Positions 46,094-58,229 of a DNA stretch of 64,000 bases are shown piece by piece. The notes below the pieces were generated by a model. It was not told where the DNA came from and searched no databases. It saw nothing but the letters and a program-made list of their open reading frames with translations. A program made the translations under genes and the position numbers. Every line of letters begins with the position of its first letter. The stretch's first letter is position 1. Location of the stretch: assembly GCA_963920635.1 (NCBI GenBank), contig OY987307.1:14957735-15021734 (forward strand), given 5' to 3'. The DNA is from Pseudeuparius sepicola (taxonomy: Eukaryota; Arthropoda; Insecta; Coleoptera; Anthribidae).

Positions 46094-48393
46094 CAGGGTG
46101 GCCAACTAAGAATGCGAGGTACTGTATCTGGGAAATTATCCATCGTAGAGGCTTGCGGAATAAATTTTATGACTAAAACGGTCAAGAGATAAACTTGGAA
46201 AATATTTTCAAGTTTCTGAAATGGCCGCTAGGGGGCGTAACTGCAATCTTGAATCTAAAAAAGTGATGTTTCTGTGAATTTCGCTATATTAACCTAACAA
46301 AAAAATGCCTGATCTTTAAAGTCGAGGATAATCTGAACCTTTTTTGTTTGAAAAGTTTTGCCGTATCCCTAAAAATAAAGTAGTGGGGGGTATTCAAAGG
46401 TTTCCGTAAAAAACAATCTTCGAAACGGCTGAGCCGATTTTAACAAACTTGAGCTAGTTGAAAAGAGCTACTCTTCGGCTACAAATGTTATAATATTTGA
46501 AGTTTTGGTAATTTCACGTCGCCGCTAGAGGGCTTTTTTCAATATTCCGACAGAAATTGTTAATTTTCTCAAAAAAATTAAATGCATTGGTATGATTTTT
46601 TTTTTTCATGAAAATGTAGCTAAATAATGCCTAAACCAGCTCGCGAAAACCGCATCTCGATATCTTGTTCCTAACCTAAAATTTAGGCCAAAGAAAATTT
46701 TATACGGAAATCCCTTAAATTTTTATTTTCTTAAACTAACATTTCTGGAATTCCTTTTTTGTTCGTCAGATTAAAATCGCCCTTTTTGGAAATTACAAAA
46801 TATCCCTAAAAGGTAAGTAATGTTAATAACAAAATGCATATTTTTTGTTTAAATGGATATTATTCATTATGGGTTATGGGTATATACGAAAAAGACAATT
46901 AATAGTAGCAGGCCATGGAATTACAGAACAAATACCTAATCAAAACATAAATCATCCTCAAATTGTCAATAGTTGTGAATAGTTTCGCGTTACTTTCAGC
47001 AATTTTTGTGATTACAAAATGCGTTTTACGAACGACGAAGCTGTTGATATGCTTGCAGTTTATTTTGAATGTCTTCAGAATGCCGCAGTAGCAAAAAGAG
47101 TTTACGCGGCTCGATATCCAAATCGGCATCCATGCTATGTGAGTTTTTCCTCGGTTAGTGGCGAGCTTACGAGCCAATGGTAGTTTTCGGCCTACGTTTC
47201 AACGGCAAAGAATTGGAAGAACAGAAGAAAATATTAACCGCGTACTGGGATATATTGAAGGAAATCCTCATGTTAGCACAAGAGCATTATCCCTTGAGTT
47301 GGGCATATCACGAACAATGGTTCAAAATATTTTGAAAGACCATAGGTAAGTTCTAATTGCAATCAAAATCTAGGGACTTATTTAAATTTAACTTTTTTTA
47401 AATTACTTTTAGAATGCACCCATATCATGTCGTTTTGCATCAGGCCTTGAAAGAGGAAGACTTTTATCGGAGGTTGGACTACTGCCATTGGATGTTAGGC
47501 ATGATACGCGAAAATAGAGAATTTTTATTTCAAATTCTTTGGACCGATGAAGCCACCTTTAATAGTAACGGGAAAGTCCATCTGCACAATATGCATTATT
47601 GGTCTGCAGAAAATCCGCATTGGTTGCGTGAAGTTCAGCACCAAGGACGTTGGAGTTTAAATGTGTGGTGTGGAATACTGGGAGGCAGAATTATTGGGCC
47701 ATATTTTTTCGAGCAATCCCTAAATGACCATGTCTTTCTTGACTTTTTGGCCAATCAATTACCGTTGTTGTTGGAAGATGTGCCACTGGAAACACGGCAA
47801 AACTTGTTCTTGCAGTGGGATGGTTGCCCACATTTTGCTATTATTGTGCGTGAGCATATTAATGCAGTATTTCATCAGCGGTGGATTGGAAGAGGAAGTC
47901 TGTTTCCATGGCCTCCGCGATCACCAGACTTAACTTGTCTTGATTTTTATTTATGGGGGCGGTTAAAGGACACCGTGTTTCAGACTCAACCTACGACCAG
48001 AGAAAATATGAAAAACCAAATTCGTAATGCAATACGTAACATACCGAGAGCCGAAATTGAAGCTGCAGTTTTGTCTACCCATGAGAGGCTTCAGCAATGC
48101 ATAGAGCGTGATGGTCAGCATTTCGAGCATTTACGGGGACACTAAAAACTTTTCTTTTTTAAATCGGTCCTTTTTAGGGCCACAACTTACATAATAAAAA
48201 GAATTTCGGAAAAATTAGTTTAAGAAAATAAAAATTTAAGGGATTTCCTTATAAAATTTTCTTTGGCCTAAATTTTAGGTTAGGATATCGAGATGCGGTT
48301 TTCGCGAGCTTGTTTAGGCATTATTTAGGTACATTTTCATGAAAAAAAAATCATACCAATGCATTTAATTTTTTTGAGAAAATTAAAAAAAAA
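46094..48393 (+). mobile_element. IS630/Tc1/mariner-type transposon (DUF4817 + DDE), right end truncated
   Basis: The left end is TA/CAGGGTGGCC. Long inverted arms, left about 46566-46760 and right about 48197-48393, match nearly base for base (for example GCGAAAACCGCATCTCGATAT). The right arm stops in mid-repeat at 48393, so roughly 470 bp and the outer terminus are lost. A transposase gene lies between the arms. Confidence 0.9.
47019..48145 (+). pseudogene. DUF4817/DDE_3 transposase, one frameshift
   Basis: From ATG 47019: MRFTNDEAVDMLAVYFECLQ, VYAARYPNRH (DUF4817 helix-turn-helix), a frameshift near 47125, then LRANGSFRPT, TRALSLELGISRTMVQNIL. A 67-nt intron (47346-47412, GTAAGT ... TTTTAG) precedes exon 2 with LWTDEATF (first Asp), WNVWCGI-type core, LFLQWDGCPHF (second Asp) and WPPRSPDLTCLDFYLWG (third Asp). 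It cuts and pastes DNA at TA sites. All three catalytic acids are intact and the only visible lesion is the frameshift, so this is one of the best-preserved enzymes in the window. Confidence 0.88.
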
Positions 48394-48526
48394 ATTTAGT
48401 ACAAACATCTCTGTCTTCATTTTAATCATAAGATCTTAAAAGGAGTGTTTTGTTTTATAAGTTATGAAAACCTTGGGAAAAATAATAATTCCAGTGAAAT
48501 GAAGACAGGGATGTTTGTACTAAATT
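48394..48526. repeat. 133-bp palindromic element
   Basis: TTTAGTACAAACATCTCTGT and its complement ACAGGGATGTTTGTACTAAA enclose about 90 bp. It begins exactly where the transposon's right arm is cut, so its insertion or a linked deletion probably removed that end. Confidence 0.8.
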
Positions 48527-48744
48527 TTTGCCAGGTAAAATGTTATTAGATTTTATGCTATACAACTTAAAAAAATATAAAATCTAACGTCACTTTCGCT
48601 CTCGGCAACCCCCTCTAAAGGACCCCAAGGTAAGCATTGATATTGTATAAGTTTTTTGTTTTATGCATGATAGTCATGAATGCTTTATGAAATAACAGTA
48701 AAATTATTATGTAAAATCTAATTGTTTGGTTAGAATTTGTGCAT

Positions 48745-48825
48745 GTTTCTCGTGGGGCGAGTTTGATATGCTAAGCGGGGTGTGATTGATAGGTATCAAA
48801 CTCACCCCACTGCACGAGAAACGGA
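48745..48825. repeat. Inverted repeat upstream of the pogo transposase
   Basis: GTTTCTCGTGGGGCGAGTTT is mirrored by AAACTCACCCCACTGCACGA with small gaps. It lies 25 bp before the pogo ATG, so it may belong to that element's left end. Confidence 0.6.
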
Positions 48826-48849
48826 TATTGTCAGTATTGTATTTTGTAG

Positions 48850-50407
48850 ATGGTGAGAAACTACCAACGTACACCAGAAACAAGGTCCTATAGAGATTAT
48901 AATGATGATCAGTTGAATGAGGCCCTCAAAAAAATAGTCAACAAAGAACTTTCTGTCAAGATGGCATCCCAACGCTACAAGATTCCCTATGGAACTTTGC
49001 ATAACAAGTTCCATGGAAAGCACTGAAGAAAAACTGGCGGCCAGCCAGTATTTACGGATTTGGAGGAGAATGCTATTATTAGCTCAGCTTTAATGGCGCA
49101 GATTGGGGATTTTCTCTTGATCTTTTAGTTAGAAGTCAGAATGCTTGCGAAGAAATTCCTGGATTCCAAGGGAAGGCAGGTAGAAAAATTCCAGAATAAC
49201 CTGCCTGGAAAGGATTGGGCACTTGGTCTATTGAAGCGTCATAAAGATCAGGCATCGCAACGTGTCTCTGGTAACATCAACAAAGTCAGAGCCAAAGTCT
49301 CCAGGCAAACGCTGACTGAATATTTTGAGAATTTGGATGAAACTTTACAGAATGTTGCTCCAAGCAACATATTTAATTACGACGAAACAAACGTTGGTGA
49401 TGATCCGGGAAGTAGAAGGCTTGTTTATAGAGGAGGGGTTAAGTATCCAGAGAACATCGTTAACCATTCAAAAAGCTGCACATCTATAATGATTTGTGGA
49501 ACTGCCGACTGAACTCTGCTACCACCATACGTCATCTACAAATGTGAGCATCTGTACAATACCTGGAAGAAAGGCGGAATTAACGGTTATCCTTGCTGCA
49601 CTAAGCCTTGTTGTTCGCAAGGTTTGTGAAGAATATGATATAGCTTTTGTTTGCTTAGTGCCCCATTTTACCCACATTTGCCAACCGCTTGACGTAGCTT
49701 TTTTTCCGCCTTTTAAGATTGCATGGCGAAACATTTTGACCACTTACAAACTGAGATACAGTTCTGCTGGAATTCAGAAATAAGTTTTTCCGTCATTGCT
49801 GAAATCTGCAATTGAAAAATGGACACAGTGCAAGCTCAAAGTAAAGAGAAACCTGGAGATAGAGAAACTGGTGCAAAAAAACCTTATAAATGGTTTTTAT
49901 GCAACTGGGATATGTCCTTTCAATCCTCAAAAGGTATTAAATAAAATTCCAGATGTCAATCATAATCCACAATAGGAAATGAATGATTCATTAACTGACT
50001 TACTACGAGAAAAAATATATGGAAATAACAATAATGTTAAAAGGGTTAGACCCAAGAAGCAAAGACCCAATGTGATTCCGGGAAAGAGTGTGTCAACTAG
50101 GGATAGTTCTGAGGAAGAAGATAGCGACAAAGAAGAGGAAATTGTTGTAGCAGAGAATGGTAGTGAGGGAAAAAGTCTAGAAAATGAGGTGGACTACATA
50201 GCGCCAAGTAAGCATTTGCTCAAGCCAGAAATATTCGTCCTCGCTAAATTTGTATCCGGGTGGATAAAATGCTCAATTTTCAAATATGTTTTTAAAATTA
50301 TAACACAGTTCTCAGCAAATGAATTCAACGTGGTTGGCTTTAGTCAACAAATCCAGAAAAAAAAAAATCTTGAAATCGGCAGTGAAGTGTCTCAAAATCG
50401 TCATTAA
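48850..50407 (+). pseudogene. Pogo/Tigger-type transposase (decayed)
   Basis: From ATG 48850: a psq/CENP-B-like helix-turn-helix (LSVKMASQRYKIPYGTLHNK), a stop, a second HTH region (LPGKDWALGLLKRHKD), then the DDE core: IFNYDETNVGDDPG (first Asp) and, after a stop, TLLPPYVIYKCEHL; a deletion removes the middle; CLVPHFTHICQPLDVAFFPP supplies the segment that normally follows the second Asp, and GFYATGICPFNPQKVLNK closes it. An acidic Ser/Glu tail (SSEEEDSDKEEE) follows. Several stops and a deletion of the DDE middle make it inactive. Confidence 0.88.
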
Positions 50408-50704
50408 AAGCTCAGAAATCGGCACTGAAGTAACCCATTATTGCACGATTTTTTCAATAAGTAGAGCCATCGCCCATCAAAAGTTACCAAATATTGAAAA
50501 CCCGGCCAATAAATCCCATTTAACTTTTCGTGCACATTGCGAAATTGTTACCTATAGCAACGCAATCTTTCAGTATAAATATTTTAGTAGGTTTGAATAT
50601 TATTATATTTTACATGGAGGCGGCACAATAGGCAGCAGTTTGGATTTTCTGTCAGAAAGTACCGTGTCTCGTCATACTTGACCTAGGTAGAGCGATTGTC
50701 ATAG

Positions 50705-50750
50705 TCAAGCAACGCCGCGAGTAGTCGGTTCATGGACGGGTGATCCCTTA
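50705..50750 (+). ncRNA. 5S-rRNA-like fragment (possible SINE head)
   Basis: GTCGGTTCATGGACGGGTGA resembles the 3' internal promoter block of 5S rRNA (GTTAGTACTTGGATGGGTGA) and is soon followed by a T run. Only about 45 bases match. A 5S-derived SINE remnant is the likely source. Confidence 0.35.
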
Positions 50751-50863
50751 TGATTATTTTTTCGCCTAATACATTTTTTTCCGGATTTCAAAAAAATATA
50801 AATTAGTAAATTTCTTAATACTATATAATACTACTAAATTGCTCGATAAACTAAGTAATTAAT

Positions 50864-51334
50864 TAGTGATGGGCAGAATCGAGTAAAAGTATCGATAGTA
50901 CTCGATTCTTTAAAGTAGGTACTCGTAGTATTCGAGTACTGATGTACGAGTACCGAGTACGAGTACTAAGTATTGCTATTGAACAACGAATACAGTATCG
51001 AAAACACAAAACATAGAGGTTCAGCGTTATTAGGGTTTATTTTATGGTGTTTGCTAGTGTTTGGTCTTCCTGTACTCGACTCTCGGGTTCTCGGCACAAT
51101 ATACTCTCGTGGACGACAAAGACAAAACTTAAGAAAAGTAAGAAAACACAAAAGTTAGGTTAGGTCACGAGTCACGATACACGCATCCATGCATGTATCG
51201 TAGATCGTTGGTTTTATTTTTCCTCCTCTTCTAAAAAAAGTTTGAGTACTTGTAATCGATACTTATTCGATTCTTAAAAGTACTCGCATACTAAGTACTC
51301 GATTCTCAAAAATATTCGATTCTGCCCATCACTA
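50864..51334. mobile_element. 471-bp hAT MITE with subterminal AGTACTCG repeats
   Basis: The ends TAGTGATGGGCAGAATCGA and complement; flanks TAATTAAT and GAATTAAT (7 of 8 match). Dense GAGTACT/AGTACTCG motifs lie near both ends. The centre is unrelated unique sequence. Confidence 0.8.
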
Positions 51335-51704
51335 GAATTAATAACGGATTGTTTTTGAGTGTCCTAGAGAACCATCGCTCCCCTAACACATCCAGAAAAG
51401 GAAGAAAACTCCTTTTCAACCTCCATAGTCAACTTAGTATTTTCGTGTAGGAACTTAAGGCGATGAAGGAAAGCGGGAAGGGTATTCTCACCGCGAGGCT
51501 AAATGGAGAACTTGAAATTTTTTTTTATTATTTCTTTAGTATATTTCCCTATCGATATAAAGAGCACATACCAAATATAAACTCTTAAATCGAAATATTT
51601 AATTTGCTATAAATAATTAAAGTTGTGACAGCAAACTATTTATATGAAACAACATGTAAAGCAGGGGAATGGTCTTGATGACATGCCGCCCGATCGATCA
51701 GAAG
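51335..51704. other. Intron, nothing recognised
   Basis: No coding or repeat signal apart from flanking elements. Confidence 0.35.
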
Positions 51705-52062
51705 GCAGTGACAGGAGTAACAGCTACACAAAATTAAACACTGGACACGCTGCCTGGCTTGCCACCTGCACCTTACAGGAGTGGGAGGGGAGCCTGAGTG
51801 CAGATGGTGTCTGGAGGATGAGGAAACCCCTCGCCACTTGGTCACTGAATGCCCTGCACTTGAGAGGGTCAGATTCAAGTCCTTCGGCTCAGCCAAGCTG
51901 AGCACGGAGGATGTATATGGTGTCGGGGTGGGTGAGCTGTGGGCCTTCATTAAGAAGGCCGACATGCTGGTCGCCGTGTGTCGCTGGCCGTGGGGGCACA
52001 ACGGGCCCACTGTGTCCTACGTGCCGGGCCGATTTGAGGCAGCCACCCCCTGCACTGGATAA
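51705..52062 (+). pseudogene. LINE C-terminal zinc-knuckle fragment (R1/I-like)
   Basis: Plus strand: TGHAAWLATCTLQEWE, a frameshift near 51780, then CRWCLEDEETPRHLVTECPAL and WAFIKKADML. The C-x2-C ... H-x4-C knuckle after an RNase H domain is typical of the 3' end of R1/I-type LINEs. A 5'-truncated insertion. A related 3' end occurs at 60714. Confidence 0.75.
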
Positions 52063-52079
52063 GGATAAGGAGGCCACAG

Positions 52080-52423
52080 TAATTCGTAGGTCCTGGGTTC
52101 TATCCCGCACGAAGTCAAAGTTTTTTTTTATTTTTTTATTATCACTGCATTCTACCTCTTATATTTAGTAATAATCGAACAACGGTTATTATGAAGATTA
52201 TTATTCACAATCTACTCCATGGTGTATTTAAATTCAAAGTACCTACCTACCTAATTTGAAACTGTCAGTAGCAGGAAAAATGTAATACATTGCTCGATGT
52301 GTAAGCTCTTTTTGGCCTCGGAGAGTTTTTAAGGCCGGAGACAACGCGGGTGTTAAACAACCTCCTCGGCCAAAAAAAGTGAGCTTACGCATCTCGCAAT
52401 GTAAATAACTATCATACAGCACA
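52080..52423. repeat. SINE-like repeat, copy 1
   Basis: Starts with GGGTTCTATCCC (close to a tRNA B box) and a T run, then about 280 bp matching copy 2 at 58987-59350. The 3' part forms a hairpin: TGTAAGCTCTTTTTGGCC and GGCCAAAAAAAGTGAGCTTA. Confidence 0.75.
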
Positions 52424-52429
52424 CACTTT

Positions 52430-53200
52430 TCACACGTTATCAACAATATCAAGCCTGAAATAGACTATAATAAGATGGATAGACAAGGATAGGATATTCT
52501 CGTTGCTCTTTCTAAGCAAAGCGTGCATGGTGCTGTAGTTTTTATACATGTGCTGCCCATGCAGCCCATCCAAGTTCCCCATTACAAAACTATCATCCAC
52601 ACATCTAAACCAACATTTTTGTTTTAGATGTAGGGATTCAACAGCTTGCTGTTCAAAAGATTCAATAAATATGTTGGTTATCCCGGGAGACAATGGAGAA
52701 CCCATAGCAGCACCAGAAGTTTACTCAAAAAGTCGATTATTAAAAGTGAAATACATGGACCTAAGAGAAAATACAATAAGTTCTAGGATATCCTCGAAGA
52801 AATACTATGAGAAGCAAAAAGGTCGTTTAGTATTGCTAACGTATCCGGAATAAGAACGTTTGTGAACAAAGATTCAACATCAAAACTGACCAGTATATCT
52901 GTCGACTCTAGTTTAAAACCTTTTAATCTTTCCATAAAATAAAACCAGTTTTTTATGAAGTGTAATAAGATATCTGAAGAGCTTGTATGTAGTAACTAAT
53001 AGTGCTAACTATAGGTCATAAAGGAATGTCATTTTTATGGATTTTAGGAAGACCGTGGAAACGAGGGATTTGGGATTCGCGGGGATAAGGGATTTTTTGT
53101 CATTGTCGGGAATGGATTAGTTTTTAATTAGTAGCATTAGGTGGCGTTCAAGTAAACAAGTAGGATTTTTGCTGATTGGTTTGTAGGAGTCAGAATCAAG
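52430..53200 (-). pseudogene. Penelope-like element reverse transcriptase (decayed)
   Basis: In order on the minus strand, across frameshifts: FHGLPKIHKNDIPL (about 53050), ILVSFDVESLFTNV (motif A, about 52880), MGSPLSPGITNIFIESFEQQ (52705) and WFRCVDDSFV (active-site DD, about 52600). This order and wording are those of Penelope-like RTs, which lack an apurinic endonuclease and use a GIY-YIG nuclease. Stops and frameshifts throughout. Confidence 0.85.
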
Positions 53201-53463
53201 GATAGTTCATGTCCCGGACATCCGGGGCAACCAAGGGCGAAAGCTTGGAACGAGAAGTTTTGCTGACGCAGGATTCATCCGGAGGAAACTCAGATTCAAT
53301 TGCTCTGTTGTTCACGGAAATAAAGGTTGTATCTATCTATCTAACTAGTCAAACTAGAATTAAAACTTATTGGCCAAGAACTCGTTAAAGTATTAAAGCA
53401 GTGGTCACATTTCTCTTTTTGGTTAATTTAATTAAACTAGTTAATTTATAAGGATTTTGTTAC

Positions 53464-53631
53464 CTGTCAAACTTGTTTCGCAAATATATGAAGGCATAGT
53501 GAACAGACTGGTCATCCCATGTTATCTTGTGATTTTTGAAGGATTCGGCAGGATCGTTAAACAGCTCCACAAATTTCTCCACACTAAAGTCAGTAGTATA
53601 CTGTTTTTGTTGTGCTGACAATTGTTGCTTT
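53464..53631 (-). CDS. RNF216: RNF216-like E3 ligase, middle exon
   Basis: Spliced at TTTTAG/AAAGCA and GACAG/GTAACA. Encodes a Gln-rich start (KQQLSAQQKQYTTDF), then VEKFVELFNDPAESF and WDDQSVHYAFIYLRNKF. No named domain, but the RNF216 family has a conserved helical region upstream of RING1. Phase 2 in and out; 168 nt. Confidence 0.85.
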
Positions 53632-55602
53632 CTAAAACAATAAAAACCATTTATTTGTAATATAATAATAATATTTATAATAAAAGAAGGAATGGGTCTG
53701 TTTCATACTTTTTTATTTTTGATTATCAATCCTAGTAGTAAATAAAACACGAAAATATTTTTTTCCGATTTTTTTTTTGCCGAAAAATACCCTAAAAACG
53801 TTTTTGAAATTCAAATTCCTTCGGCCCGTGACGTCACGGGTCCAAAAAGCTGATTGGCTAGTGTTTTGCGAGGTTGACATGATTTACAGCAATATTGATA
53901 TATTTCTATTTGAGATTTGTGAAGACTGAAGAAGAAAATTTACCTGACTTAATTTTGTGGCAAAAACCAAATAGACATGACACATGACCTCAATATCAGG
54001 AGGCGGCGCGGCGGTGCACGAGTGGGTGGGTCTTTCGTGGTACCCCATAGTGGCTAGATTGCTCGAAAAGAGCAGAGGCCATAAAAAGAAATAAAGAAAT
54101 AATCTAAATATCAATTAATTTTATAATATACCAAAATCGCAATGTTTTCCCCCTTTTTTGAGTTAAAAGTTGCTTGCAGAATGATCACCAACTTGTAAGT
54201 TGTCCAAACCTAAATAAATCTGGTTTATAACAACATTTTGTCAGTCAATTATACATAATCTTGACAATCAAAATTTAATTTATTAACTCTAAATATTCTG
54301 ACATCCTTGTTTTTTGCCGTTGATCTTCATTTTACAATTTTATTCTTAAAGCTAACTCTCGAATGTGTTTCTATCATTCCCTAACATGGCTATCAAAAGG
54401 TTTTCCGGATGACCAAAATATTTCTTTCTCTCAATTAGGGGATCTATCACTTTTTTCAGTTCTTCAGGGAGGTAACAATACTGATAATGCTAAATAAGTG
54501 CCTAGCACCATCCTTATTACAAGACCACTTAAATTTGATTTCAAATCAGCGTACGGTATACACTTTAACTTTTAACTTTTGCAGGTTTTCAGAAAAACAG
54601 TTTATTAGTTCGGTTTACATTAAAGAATGACAGAATGACATGACCAGCCCACAGATTGTTATAGACACGACACACGACCCACAAAATAGCTACCTGTGTC
54701 TGTACGGTCGAGTTCGGACAACCGTTTATACAACTGTCTTTCTCTAGAGAATCGATTTCGATTCAATGTGCACGTCTGAGATTAGAACAGAGATCGAATT
54801 TTTGGGGCTTCAATTACTAGTATAACCGGCAATGTCACAAACGCAATTTCATTGCTCCAAATTAAGGCGCGCAGTTTAAAATTTTTATAATTTTTTAGTT
54901 AATAAAAAAAACTAGGTATTGACGAGAAAAACGCTGAGGGGGATTTTATTAGAGTTATGTGATTAATTACATTCTAGTAATAAGAAATATCGAAATTAGA
55001 TTGAGCGAACAAGGCCCATTACTGACAGTATGTATATCTGTTTACTTAGATTTTTAGGGGTGTTAAAATGAAAAACCAGGCACACTCTACAAAACCTATT
55101 TTCAATATTTTACAATAGTTAAACTAAGGGAACTGTGCGGGGATCTAACATTAAGAAATATTTTTTAATTTAAAATAAATAAACTTTTATTGCACAGTTT
55201 ACGAAAAAAATGTCATCCACCAGAAAATAATGGAAAAGCTGAAAATGAGAAAACGTCAAAATATGCCAATTATTATAAAAGTTGATACCAGGTTAATAGC
55301 CAACAACATTTTCTGATAAGTATATCTTGCAGGAAATAAACATCATAAAGACACAAAATCTTACCTGTAAGTCAATTTTAGAAGGTGTAAACTTTGTTAG
55401 AAAGAGATTTTGAAGACCTTTATTTTAATACTAATATAAAAATATCTTCCATTAAATAAAAAGTGCAGGATGACTTTTATGACTTTTACTTGCCAAAATA
55501 TACATAAATACATAGATTGTAGATTTCTTAGGGGTCGTTTTTTTTGCCCTTACGGCCTTTCTTCACTGCGACCTAATTAGATCTTTTGTGAATGACCCTG
55601 CT
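53632..55602. other. Intron with a CRE-like palindrome, no gene
   Basis: 53825-53840 is a perfect 16-bp palindrome CCCGTGACGTCACGGG centred on a cAMP-response-element-type site. The rest is AT-rich without coding signal. Confidence 0.45.
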
Positions 55603-57870
55603 CTAATAAATTCCAAGGTCACCTAGGCTTTTGACGAAGCTTAGTATTTTCCTTGGGGCTAAGTTGCCAATTTCATTTGGATTTATATTGATCCTTTCGA
55701 AATATTTAAGTCTGTTTCGAATTAAGAGGGGACACTCACACAGTATGTGCTCGCTAGTCTCATCCCGTTCGTTGCAGAATCTGCATAGTCCATTGTCTGT
55801 TTTTCCCATTTTTTTAAGATGATATCTTAAAGGCCAGTGTCCAGTCAGGAGACCTGTGATGAGTCTTAATTCATTCTTGTTTAGAGTGAGAAGAAGAAGA
55901 ATAGGTCAAAAATCTTTTCGCTTGTCTTTGTCCCGGAGTGTTACTCCAGTAGGCTTCCTTTTGTTCCTTTTCCCATGTTTTGATCTCTGTCAATAGGTGG
56001 CTTTTGTTTATGCCACAGAATGGTTCAGGATCGTAAAATGGAGCCTTAGCCCCTTCTCTAGCGAGGCTATCAGCAATTTCATTCCCATGAACACCTTCAT
56101 GCCCTGGCACCCACATTAAGGTCAATCTGTTGCCTATAGCCAGTTGCTTTAGATGTGTTTTACATTCCCATGCAAACATAGACTCATAAGTATAAGACTT
56201 TAGAGCTTTCAATGCTGCCTGACTGTCTGATAAGATGTATATTCTTGCCCCCTTGATGCGTCTGTTGATACACTCATGAGCACATACATTTATGGCTTGA
56301 AGTTCTGCCTGGAAGATGGATGGTGTCTTGCCTAGGGACTGTGAGGTCCTATGATTAAGACCATATATCCCAATTCCAACCCCATCATCCATTTTAGATC
56401 CGTCTGTGTACCAGATGCTTGTTCCTGAAGATGTCTCTGGTATTGCGATTTGACTAGTTTGGCGTTGTCAAGGATTGTAGTTGGACAGTGTCCAGTGTTT
56501 TTAGGTGACCAATAAGGTCCCCTGCATTCAATTTGTTGTCTTGGTAAAGTTGCGAGGCACTTTTTGTTGCCTCTTCTTGCACAAAAATGTGTAGCGGAGT
56601 GAGGTCAAGCATTACCTCCATTGAAACTGTGGGGCATGTATTTAAGGCCCCTGTGATACCCAGACAAGCCAGCCATTGCATTTTCTGCAACTTGCCTTGC
56701 GCCCCTTTTTCCTTTGTTTTTGGCCACCATATAAGGGAGGTGTATGTGATGATCGGCCTTACGACAGTAAAGTAGAACCATAGGATCATTTTTGGTTTTA
56801 ATCCCCATGATTTGCCAAATAGCGCGCGGCATGACCATAAACCCGCTGTCGCTTTGGCAATGATTTTTTTGTAGATGTTGGATCGAGGAAAGTTTGGAGT
56901 CTAGTATGACTCGTAGATATTTCACTTCACTGGAAAATGTAAGTTCCTTGTTGTTTAGCGTGGGTGCTTTCAGGTTGAGCTTCCTTCTTTTTGTAAACGG
57001 AACTAGAACCGTCTTGCTTGGATTGACATTAAGCCCCTCTTCATGGCTCCAGTTGCTGATAATGTTAAGGGCATTTTGCATTAGGTTGGAAATGACGCCT
57101 TCATGCTTGCCTTTCACTGTAATGACCAGGTCATCTGCGTAACCTTGGACACCAACGCCAGAGTTTGTCAGTTAGTTCCTTCAACAGGTCGTCGACCAGC
57201 AGTGACCACAGCAGGGGCGATAGAACCCCCCCCCCCCCCCCCCCCGGGGACAGCCTTTTACCGTGGTAGCGGTGACCGAGTCATCTCCGGTTTCAGTTGT
57301 GACAACCCTGCTTCGCAATGTGGATTGTATCCAGTTAATTATGGAAGATTTCATTCCTCTTCTTTCACAGGTGCTTTTTATGGATTCATATGAGGTGTTA
57401 TCAAAAGCCCCTTCTATGTCTATAAATGCACAGAGAGCAATTTCTTTTGCCATTAGTGTCTTTTCAATGTCCATTGTTAGACAATTCAGAGCCCTGATTG
57501 TCGATTTGCCGGGCTGGTAGGCAAATTGGTTCACATGAAGTTTCTTCTCGGATAAGATTTCGCTTCTAATGTGCAGATCAATTAGTTTCTCCATTGTTTT
57601 CAGGAGGAAGGATGTGAGGCTAATGGGTCGGTAAGACTTGGGGTCTTCAGGTGGACGCCTTCCTGTCTTTGGAATGAACACCACCTTAGCCTCTCTCCAC
57701 AGACTTGGAATGTATTCAAAGTTAAAGCTAGCTTTGAATATAGCTCCTAACGCTGGTAGGAGCTCATCGATGCTGTTTTGAAGCAGAGCTGGAAAAATTC
57801 CATCCTTGCCTGGTGATTTGTAGGGTTTAAAGCTATTTATGGCCCATCTGATTTTGTTAAGAGTTAAAAA
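55603..57870 (-). pseudogene. RNase H-bearing LINE ORF2 (R1/I-like), largely preserved
   Basis: Minus strand from about 57870: INSFKPYKSPGKDG, FIPKTGR and SYRPISLTSFLLKTMEKLI, FIDIEGAFDNT (RT motif A), KGCPRGG then a poly-G expansion, VLSPLLWSLLVDDLL (motif B), GYADDLVITV (motif C, 57130-57150), NPSKTVLVPFTKR, the thumb, then RNase H (FQAELQAINV, ILSDSQAALKAL, VPGHEGVHGNEIADSLAREG) and a C-terminal zinc knuckle CRFCNERDETSEHILCECPLL ending at 55603. Frameshifts fall at the poly-G run, near 56830, 56450 and 55900. The endonuclease half is missing, so it is 5' truncated. Confidence 0.9.
57226..57245. repeat. Run of 20 C inside the LINE RT
   Basis: The run lies at the codons for the conserved QGG before VLSPLL; a short G tract on the coding strand has expanded by slippage (or a cloning/sequencing artefact) and moved the frame. 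Confidence 0.95.
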
Positions 57871-58012
57871 TCTTTTTCGCTAGGCTTTTTTGACTTCTGT
57901 TTGGGCAAACATAAATACATAAATAATAAAATAAACTATTGATTGATTTCTAAAAGCACTGATGCTGAACCATAGTAAGATGATAATGTAATTATGCAAA
58001 ACAAAACATTAC

Positions 58013-58229
58013 CTTAGATATTCTTTCATGGTCGGGTAGTTATGAGTTTCGACAGCTTCCTCAGCCCAAGTTTTAAGTTTGTCAGTTTCGCCAGAAAATT
58101 TTTCACACTGCATTCGTAGAAATGTTGGATCTGCATCAGGCAGTAAACCTTGGAGCAATTCAAATTGTTCGTCCACATCCAACTCACGTTCAGGGCTAGA
58201 TTCTTTCACTGCCCGTTTGGGATAATCAG
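58013..58229 (-). CDS. RNF216: RNF216-like E3 ligase, N-terminal exon
   Basis: Spliced at TTTTAG/CTGATT and CTAAG/GTAATG. Encodes VKESSPERELDVDEQFELLQ, LLPDADPTFLRMQCEKFSGE and WAEEAVETHNYPTMKEYLR, an acidic region followed by a CUE/UBA-like helical segment (LPDADPTFL resembles the start of ubiquitin-binding CUE folds). That would fit a ubiquitin ligase, but the domain call is tentative. Phase 1 in, 2 out. Confidence 0.85.

Noticed and set aside
51636..52110. Open frames on the minus strand over the LINE zinc-knuckle fragment
   Set aside because: Antisense shadows of the plus-strand CRWCLEDEETP frame.
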